This document shows, piece by piece, positions 54,601-63,600 of a DNA stretch of 64,000 nucleotides (positions are counted from its first letter, which is position 1; every line of letters starts with the position of its first letter). The notes beneath the pieces are model-generated. The model was given only the letters and a program-made list of their open reading frames with translations, did no database searches and was not told the DNA's origin. Made by a program: the position numbers and the translations under genes. This stretch comes from CAZDML01 sp964506645 (GTDB taxonomy: Bacteria > Elusimicrobiota > Elusimicrobia > 2-01-FULL-59-12): assembly GCA_964506645.1 (NCBI GenBank), contig CAZDML010000002.1:1-64000 (forward strand), given 5' to 3'.

Positions 54601-57600
54601 TACGGATCCGAGCTGGCCAGGGTCATGCCCGGAGGCGTGGTGTTGGTCTTGTTGAAGAAGCGGTCGACCGTGCGCACCGTAACATTAAAGGAAGTGCCGG
54701 CGGTGGCTGTGCTGATGGACGTAGTCACTTTGCCGGTGGCTGACCCAGGAGCAGCCGTCTGGCCAGGCACCAAAATCTGAACTGCGTTCACGCTGTCGGG
54801 AGCCATCGTCATTACACCGGATTGATAGGGTGCACTCAGCGTGAAGCCAGTGGCCGACGCCGTCACAGTCTGTGTACTGGCGTTTCCTGCTGCATTTTCT
54901 GCCGTCTTCATCATGAACGGAATAAGCTGATAACCGCCGGTCAAGATCTTCGGACTATCCGTAGAGACCGGCACGGCGTTACCGTCGGACGATGTCAGCG
55001 TAACGACCGGGGCCGTCGTCGTCACAATATTGTAGTAAGCGTCTACCGCACGGACTTCGACAAAGTAGGTGGTGCCCACAGCAAACGCATCGAGTGTGCC
55101 TGGGGTGGTCGGATAGTTGGAGTCCGGCGATCCGGATTTGCCGCCTCCTGTGGTATTGCCTTCCTGGCTCGTTTCACCCGGGGCCAGCACGAGGAGTTTC
55201 TGCGCCGTGTTGGCCTGGACCGGAATCCATGTGGAATAGCCCATCGTGTAGGGATCGCCCGTCGCGGTGGACACCATGAGCTGCCAGCCCGCCGGATTGC
55301 GTGTAATCAGCGTCACACCGGTAATGACCACCTGACCCGTCTGACCTCCCGAGCCGGTCTGGAAGCTGCCAAGACCCTGGATGCCGGATTGCGCATTCGT
55401 GTCATCCGTATTGAGCTGAAGGAACGTCGTCGCCGATTCAGCCAGGTTGAAATAGGAGTCGACCAGGCGCGCCGTCACATTGAACGGCGTCCCCGCGGTT
55501 TGCGTGTTAGCTGTGCCTGTCTTACCGCCGGACTGTCCAGCGTCGTACGGTGCACGGCCCGGATCTGCTGTTTCACCCGGCACCAGGACGATCAGTTTCG
55601 TTGGGGCCGCCGCATGGACCGTAATCGGATCGGTGGTCGTGCTAATGAGCGGTGCGCCGCCGTAGCCGGTAATCGTAGAGACAAACACCGTCCACGGGCC
55701 CGGCGCTTTGCGGAAATTAATGGTGTAGGCCGTGGGGCCGTTTACAACGGTCGTCGCCGGATCTGTATCGTAGGGGTCGCTCGTAATCATCTGAATCTGC
55801 GGCGTGATATCGGTCTTCGTATTGTAGAAGCGGTCGGTGATCGTTACGGTCGAGATGTACGCCGTGCCGGCCACAGCATCCGTGATCGCACCCAGGAAAC
55901 CGCGCGCGGTACCCGGCGTGTAGGTTTGTCCCGGCAACACCACAAGGACGCGGTCGGTCGTGGTGGCATTCACAACGACAAAATTGGAGGTATCCGAGCT
56001 GACGGTAATGCCGGAGACTGCGGTGGTGGCCGCGCCGACGGTCCAACCCGGAGCGGTGTTCGCCACTTTAAAGGTGATGTTAAAGGTCGCCTGACCGGCC
56101 GAGAGGCTGTTGGCCGCCGGGTTTATCGCGTACGGATCGGTGGCGGTCACTTGCACGGTCGGCATCGTGCCGCTGGTGACTTTGTTGTACTTTGCGTCAA
56201 CCATGCGCACGGTGGTCGCATACGTCGCACCTGCAACCGTCGCACTGACCGATCCGGACTTCCCGAAGCCTGGCACGGCCGTTTCACCCGGCATGAGGAG
56301 CTGCAGACGAACCGGTGCGCCCTGATTGACTGGGATAGCGGCGGACGTTGCGGTCGTAAGGTTGTACGCGTTGGCGTAGAGCACCTGCGGACTAAACGTA
56401 TCGGTCGACACGGCCAGCGTCACACCCAGGGTCGCCACACTCTGACCGCCGGAGAGACTGACGGACTGCGATGCTGGCGTGCCGTAGATATCGGACAAAG
56501 TGACGGTGGCAATGGTCACGGTCGAAACGGTGTTGTAGAACGCGTCGACCGCGCGGATAGCGCCAATGGGCAGTGTAAAGGCAATACCTGCGGTTTGGGT
56601 ATTGGGCGTTCCTGTCTTTCCGGTCACCGAACCCGGCGCCGCGGTTTCACCTGGCAGTAAGATCTGCAGTTTCGAGAGTCCGGCCGCATTCACTTTCACC
56701 GGGCTCGATAGATGGATGTTGAACGGCGTGCCGCTTGCCGTTCCCGAGCTCGTCAGGGTCCAACCGGTGGCAGTCGCAGTCCGCAGGATAATACTGGTGT
56801 TGTCGGACAACACACCGTTCGATGTGCCCGCACCATTGATCAGCGGGTTGAGTCCGAGGCTGACGACATTGGAGTCATTGGTAATCACATAAATATTCAC
56901 AGGGTTTCCGGTGGTATTGGCTTCCACCAGGTTCCAGTAATCATCGACCACGCGCACCGTGATCGGCACCGCCACACCGGCAGTCTGCGTCACAATCGCT
57001 CCGGTCTTGCCACCGTTATTGGTCGGCCAGTAGCCCGTGCCCTGTACCGGCGTTTCGCCCTGCACCAGGATCTGTAGATTTTTCTTGGTGACATCCGGGT
57101 CGATCGTCAGATGTTCATAGGCTGAGTTAAAACCGGTGGCGGTCGCGGTGGAGGCCGTGAACGGTGCCAGCGAAAGGTCGTAATCGGTGGTGCGCTTCGT
57201 GACGAAGTTCCACAGGAAAGTCGAGGTGCCTTGCGTCAGTCCGATGCTGAGAGACGGCGACGGTTTGGCGTTCGTATCGTCGGTCTGCACGTTGACCGTG
57301 ACATTGGTAGAAATAATATTGCCCCAGGTATCGGTCGCATCCAACGTAAAGGTAATAGTGGAGCCAGCGACGAAGTGCGCATCCGAAGCCGGGCCCGTGC
57401 GGGGGCCGCTCTTTAATAAGGTAGAACCGGGCAACGCACTTTCGCCATTCACCAGCAAGCGCAAGTAGCGAGGGCTCGACGCACCGGAATCCGGATAGAG
57501 CGTAAAGGCCGGCGACGTATAAGTCGGATTGCTCAGACCCACGATATTGCCACGGATCGTCTGGGAGGATCCGTTGTAGTCGACCGCACGGAACAGGGTG

Positions 57601-60600
57601 ACGCTGAACGTCGTCGTACCGCTGGTCAGTGATTTTGCACCGACACCTGTCGCGAACGGATCATCGGGCGAGCTCAAAGTGAGCGAGCTTCCAGAATTGG
57701 TCTGGTTCCAATAGCCGTCGACCGCATATACCGTTACGATCTGCGGCGTACCGGCAATCCATGAGGTCGGCGTTCCAGATTTGCCCCCCGTTCCGCCTGT
57801 GGCCGGCGCATAGGGAGGCTGACCTGCCTGATACGTTTCACCCGGCAACACCACAAGTACGCGGTCCGCGCTACCCGCGGTGATCGGAATCGCGGCGGCC
57901 GAACCAGACGTGTACGCGCCTGTGTGGAACATGGAAACGGTCTGTGATCCGGCCTGATACATCTGGATCGCAAAAGAAGTCGTGCCGCTGGCAAGCGGTT
58001 GTGTGGTGCCGTCCGTATCATACGGATCGGTCGTCTGGAACCAGACGTTACCGGTCGCCACGCCGCCCACCGCATTGTTGTACGCGTCTGTGATCGTTGC
58101 AGTCGCTTTCCACACCGCGCCCGCAGTTGCGCCAGTCGGACTCCCTGAGATGCCGCTTCCCGCGTTAAGCGTGGTGCCCGGCACAGTCACCATAATCTTG
58201 GTCGGCGAGTTCGCCACAACCGGCAGAGCGGCGGACACTTCATCGGCCAAGCGCTGGCCCGTCACGGTCGACACACGCACCGTCCAGCCGCTGCCGGAAG
58301 CGGTGATAAATTGCAGCGCGAACACCGTCGTCCCGCTGGTCAGGTCCTGCTGGATATTGGTCTGCGTCGCATTCGGATCGCTTTCGATCATCTTGATCTT
58401 GGCCGCCGCAGTCGAAATCAAGTTGAAGTAGCTATCCGTCGCATTCACCGTAGCGGAGTACATCTGGCCAGCCGTAAACGGCGTGGCCGGGCTGCCAGAT
58501 TTTCCAGTCGGCGATCCTGGAGCGGCCGTCTGACCCTGCACGAGGAGCTGCAGTAAGGTGGCCGAGCCACTGATCACCGTAAACGAGGTGCTGGTAGATG
58601 CTGTGAAGTTGTAGGTGTTGGATGTCACCACGTTAACGAAGTACGACGCGGTGGTCGTGGAGCGGTTGACCGCTGTAACGACCGTCCCTGAGCCGCCCGA
58701 CAAACCGAAGGAAGCGCCGCCCGGATACTGCGTATATAAGGAAGCATTCGCGCCGACACGCACGACCGGGTTGTCATTGACCAGGTTGTAGTACTGGTCC
58801 GTACCAACCACGGTCACAGTGAACGTGGAACCGGCGACCGGGCTCACACCGCCAAAGGGGGTACCTGTTTTCCCGCTGGCGGCGACATTGCCCTGCGACA
58901 GGCTTTCGCCCGGCAGCAGGATAACCAGGAGATGCGGATTTCCGGCGTTGGTGTCCGGGTTCACAAGCAGCGGGCCTGCGCTCGCATAGGTGTAGCCCGG
59001 ACCGGTATTGGTCGTCACTGTCACAGTCCAGCCCGTGGTCGAGGCCGACTTAAAGGTGTGGCCGTAGGTCGTGAAATAGGTGCCGCTATTGATCGATTTG
59101 GTCGTGTCCGGATCCGGCGAATCGTACGGATCGGTCGTCGTCAGACTCAAATTGACCGCTCCGCCGGGATTATTGACCACGTTGTAGTATGGGTCGGTGA
59201 GGCGCACGGTGAGGCTGTAGCTCGTTCCAGCCGTCGCTGCGGTGATCGAGCCTGATTTTCCACCACCTGCCACATTGCCCGGCACGGCGGTTTCGCCGCC
59301 CAGAAGAATATGCAGTTTTGTCGGGCTGGCCACTTGCATCGGGATGTTTTGCGACACGTCCGAGTTCAGTGTCCCTGTCGCCGTTAAGACGTGAGGAATT
59401 GATGCCCCGTTTGAGGCCTGCGCACTAAGCAGCGTGACCGAGTAAGTCGTCGAACCCGAGGTCAACGCCTTCGTCTGCGCCGTGAGGCCTGGCGTTCCGT
59501 AGGCGTCATCGCTGGTTAAATACGTCGCAACGTTGGTCGAGATAATGTTGTACCAGTCATCCGTCGCATTGACCGTAACGATGAACGCCTGGCCGGCGGT
59601 CTGTGTATTGGGAGTTCCCGTTTTTCCGGCCGGGTTACCCGCGCCGCCAAAGTCTGCCGGGATACCAGCGTCAGCCGTTTCACCCGGGGCCACAATCTGA
59701 TAGCGCGAGAGCGTGTTGGCCGATACGGTAAAGAACGTGGAATCGGCTGCGGCATAGGTCAGGCCTGGATCCGTCGCCTCAATTTGGTGATTCGAACCCG
59801 CAGTGACCAGGGTCACGGAGGCAATAAAGGTAGCGTTGTACCCGTTGTTGCCGACGTTCGTCATCACGAGGCTCGGTGGATACGTGGCGTATTGATCCAT
59901 CGGCAAGGACGCCGCCGAGGCCGCCAACTGAACGGTCGGGAACGGCAGACCAGACACGTTCTTAATCGGATTCGAATAGGCATCGACCAAGTTCACAATG
60001 ACGCCCGGCGCCTGAATCGCCACACCCGCGGTCTGCGCGGTCGGCGTTCCCGTCTTGCCGCCTGAGCCTGGGACGTTGGTTTCACCCGGCAACAAGACCT
60101 GGAAGACAGCCGTGTTGCTGGACGCTTTCACGTTCACACTCGAAATGGTTTGCGACGAAATGGTCGCGCTGTCCGTATCGACCGCCGAGAAGCTCCAGCC
60201 CGACTGTGCTGTACGCGGTGTGAAGGAAGCAAACACCACTTGGCCTTGGTTCATGGGCGTTGTGGAATTACCCTGAACATAGACATCGTTGCCCACGGTT
60301 GCGACATTGTCAGCCACATTACTGGTGTAGATGCCTGGGGCCCCACGATTGCGGTTCCAATAGTGGTCAACCGCCTGGATCGTGATCGGGAAAGCCACAC
60401 CAGCGGTTGCTGATCCCGGCAGCGCTGGATTGGTTTTCCCCGCACCCCCCGGTGAGGACCCTTCATCGTAAGTCTGGTTCGCGGTTAAGACGCGCAATTT
60501 CACCACCGGGCCCGGATAGACTTTTACCCAGGTCGATTGATCCATCGTGTAATAGGAGCCTGAGCCGCCGTCGGACGGGTCGTTCTGATCGCGCACCGTC

Positions 60601-63600
60601 ATGAGCCAGCCTTTCAGGTTGCGCGTCGGGTTGGTCGAAGGCGATGTCGGGTTGTTCTGCGTGCGGTAGGTTACCGTGCCGATCGCCACACCGTTATTCA
60701 AACTCATTGCCAGGAAGATCGGCGTCAGGTTGGGATCGCCGCTGAGCGAGGTATCCGAGTGCATATTCACCACCGGCATCGGCAGGTTGTTCGTAATCAG
60801 GTTGTAGTATTGGTCCACCAGGCGCACCGTGAAGGTGCTGGCAATACCCGCGTAGTAGAAAGCAGGGCTTCCGCTCTTACCGCCGTTGGTCTGATTATAA
60901 GGAGGCAAACCCGGTACCGCGGTTTCGCCCTGCATCACCAGCTGCAGGCGCTGTGTACCGACCGAGGCCGTATCGGCACCCACCGTAAAGTTCGAAGTCA
61001 CGTAATTCGGGTTCGTGAGGACCGAGGTCGCCAGCACCACCTGCGAACCGGCGGTCACCGGTACAAGCGAGAACGTGGTCACACCCGAAGCCAACGTCAA
61101 GGACGACGGCACCACCGCATAGGTGTCACTGGAAAGCGAGATCCAGACCTTATCCAGACTGTCCGAGGTGTCCGTGTTATAGAACGAGTCGACCCCATAA
61201 ACAGTTGCCACGAGTGTATTTCCGGCCAGGATACCATTCGGTGTACCGCTCTTACCCAGCGGTGTTGTCTGGTATTTGCCCTGGACACGCGACTCACCCG
61301 GCAGCATCACCAAGAGACGATTGGCCGTTCCGGGATTGATCGTAATATTGCTCGAGGTATTTCCTGTACCGGCACCAGAGACAGCCATTGTCTGCACGCC
61401 GGCACTTACCATGGTCTGATTAAAGATGGTGGTTCCGGAAGAGAGCGGCTTATTGCCCGGATCTGTATCAAAAGAATCGGAGGTCGTCGCCGTAATCGTC
61501 GGGTTGCTTGACGGCGTGACATTCCAATATTGGTCGACGGCGTTCACAGTAACTGTAAAAGGCGCCCCAGCAGTAAAGCTCAGAGGAATGGTGTTCTTGC
61601 CGGCCGGGGCTGTCGTTTTACCCCCCGCGTTGGTTTCGCCCTGGATCAAGACCTGTAATCCGACGGTTGTGTTGGGCACGACATTAATGCCCGTCTGATT
61701 GCCCGCTGAAACGGCCAAGCCCGACACACGAGACACGGTCAGTGTACGGCCCAGCGCCGCTTTCAGCAGAGTGAGGCCATTGGTAAAGACATGAGTACCG
61801 TTATCCGATCCCGGTACAAAAGTGTAATTTGCCGGAAGGCCGGCGCCTGCACTTTCTGGTCCGATCGTAGCATCGGGATTGGCAATCGAGAAACCAACGG
61901 TACCGTTATACGACAGTGCCACACCATTGGCGTTATCGAGCGCATTGACTGTGATGTCACGCGATGTACCGGCCGTGATATTGGTCGTCGTATCCACAAT
62001 CACCTGCAGATGATCGGCGGGCAAGGTCACGATAAAGTTGTTGCCGTTGCCGATGTCCGAGTTGGACTCGATGTTGCCGGCATTATCAATGGAGCGCGCC
62101 TTTGCCCAGTAGCGCTTACCGGAAATCCAAATACTGTTACTCGAGTAGCTCCAGTTAAGCGTTCCCGAAGCGTCGAGCCAGGAGTTGGCTTCATCGGTTC
62201 CGACGCGTGAGAAGGAGGAGTTGTTGACTGCGTTAAAGCTGGACGGATTGTAGAAATAGTCCTCCGGTCCCGCCGACTGGCCGGTGGGCGCGTTATCCAA
62301 ACGCAGGGAGATCTGCACTTTTCGGATGCCGGCTAGACCGACATCGGCCGCAGTTCCTGCGATGCTGGCCGGGTTCTGCTGCACGTCGTTATCGGCGGGT
62401 GATGACACAGCACCGTGTGGCGTATCCGTATCAAAGATAACGGTCGACGTTGTGCCAGGGGTTTCCGTATTGCCCACCGCATCCACCGCATAGGCATGAA
62501 CAATATAAGTCGCCCCGTTAGTCAGATTGACGGCATCAAGACCTGTGTTCCAATAGGACCAGGAAGCCGTCGATGTCGCAATTAGGAAATATTCCGTAGT
62601 CGCACCGAAATTCGCGCCGTTAAAGTAGTGGGTCGCACCACCGCTGAGTTCTTCCACTGAGACATACACACGAGAAACACCCGCCGGATAAGTATTCGGG
62701 TCGCTGGCCGTTCCGGAAATAACCGTCATCGGTTCGATGATGGAATGGGCAGCGCCGTTCACCGGTTTCTGGATCAGTGTGATGGGCGCCGTTGTATCGA
62801 GAGTAAAGGTGACGGTGTTGTACGCCACTTCAAAGTTGCCCGAACGGTCGTTGGCACGCGACTGGATGGTGTAACGGTCATCGGTGTACACGTTGGTTGA
62901 AATCGCCGGACCTGTGGTCACTGACCAGGTGTAGTTGGGCAGTATGCCCGGGGTGACTTGTGCCGCCAACGGGAAGTTGAGGCTCGTGCCGGAGTTATCA
63001 AAGAGCGCCGTACTCGGGTTGTAATATTGGCCCGAAGAATTGCCAATACGAATCTTGACACCGCCTGAGGCGATACCAGATCCGTTGGAACTGACATCAC
63101 TGGCGGTCCCGCTGATTACGAGCGGCCCGGAAGACAGTCTCACATTGTTGGTGGGCAACGTCGTTTGTGATGTCGGTGAGCTGCTATCCACCGTGAAGTT
63201 AATGCCCCCCGCGCCCGTGACAAAATCAAACGTGGAGCCGAGGTTGCCGATCGGAATATTACCGGCATTATCGCGTGCGCGCACAAACATCTTGTAGCGG
63301 GCGTTGGAGCTGAAGGCGCCGGAGAGACTGTTGTAGCTCCAGGTGCCACTCGTAATGCCTACGACTGTCGCGCTCAACCACGGCGTACAACCGCTCGAAC
63401 AATCGCCTGTCCAGCCACTGCCGTTCCAATAGGCATTGAGGGTATCCACAAACGCCACATCCACCGCCAAAATACCTGATCCTGTCGATGTATCGTCCAT
63501 GGTGCCCGAAGCTAATGTCACCGCTTGTGGCACGCCACCGTTGGACGGCACGGAAATCTGCGACGTTGCTGTGCTGCTGTCGTAAAGTAGAGAAACCCCT

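Noticed and set aside
54822..56660. Long open frame on the plus strand (about 610 codons) opposite the giant gene
   Set aside because: The product is Arg/His/Gly-rich with no domain pattern and lies antisense to the repeat array; stop codons are rare there because of composition.
51430..61660. LPGET resembling an LPxTG-type sortase signal
   Set aside because: It occurs about 27 times inside the protein at a fixed place in each unit, with no hydrophobic tail or basic end, and the organism looks diderm.
51430..61660. Assembly artefact from collapsed or duplicated repeats
   Set aside because: Units differ clearly in sequence and length and the frame is intact for more than 21 kb, which does not fit a mis-assembled perfect repeat.
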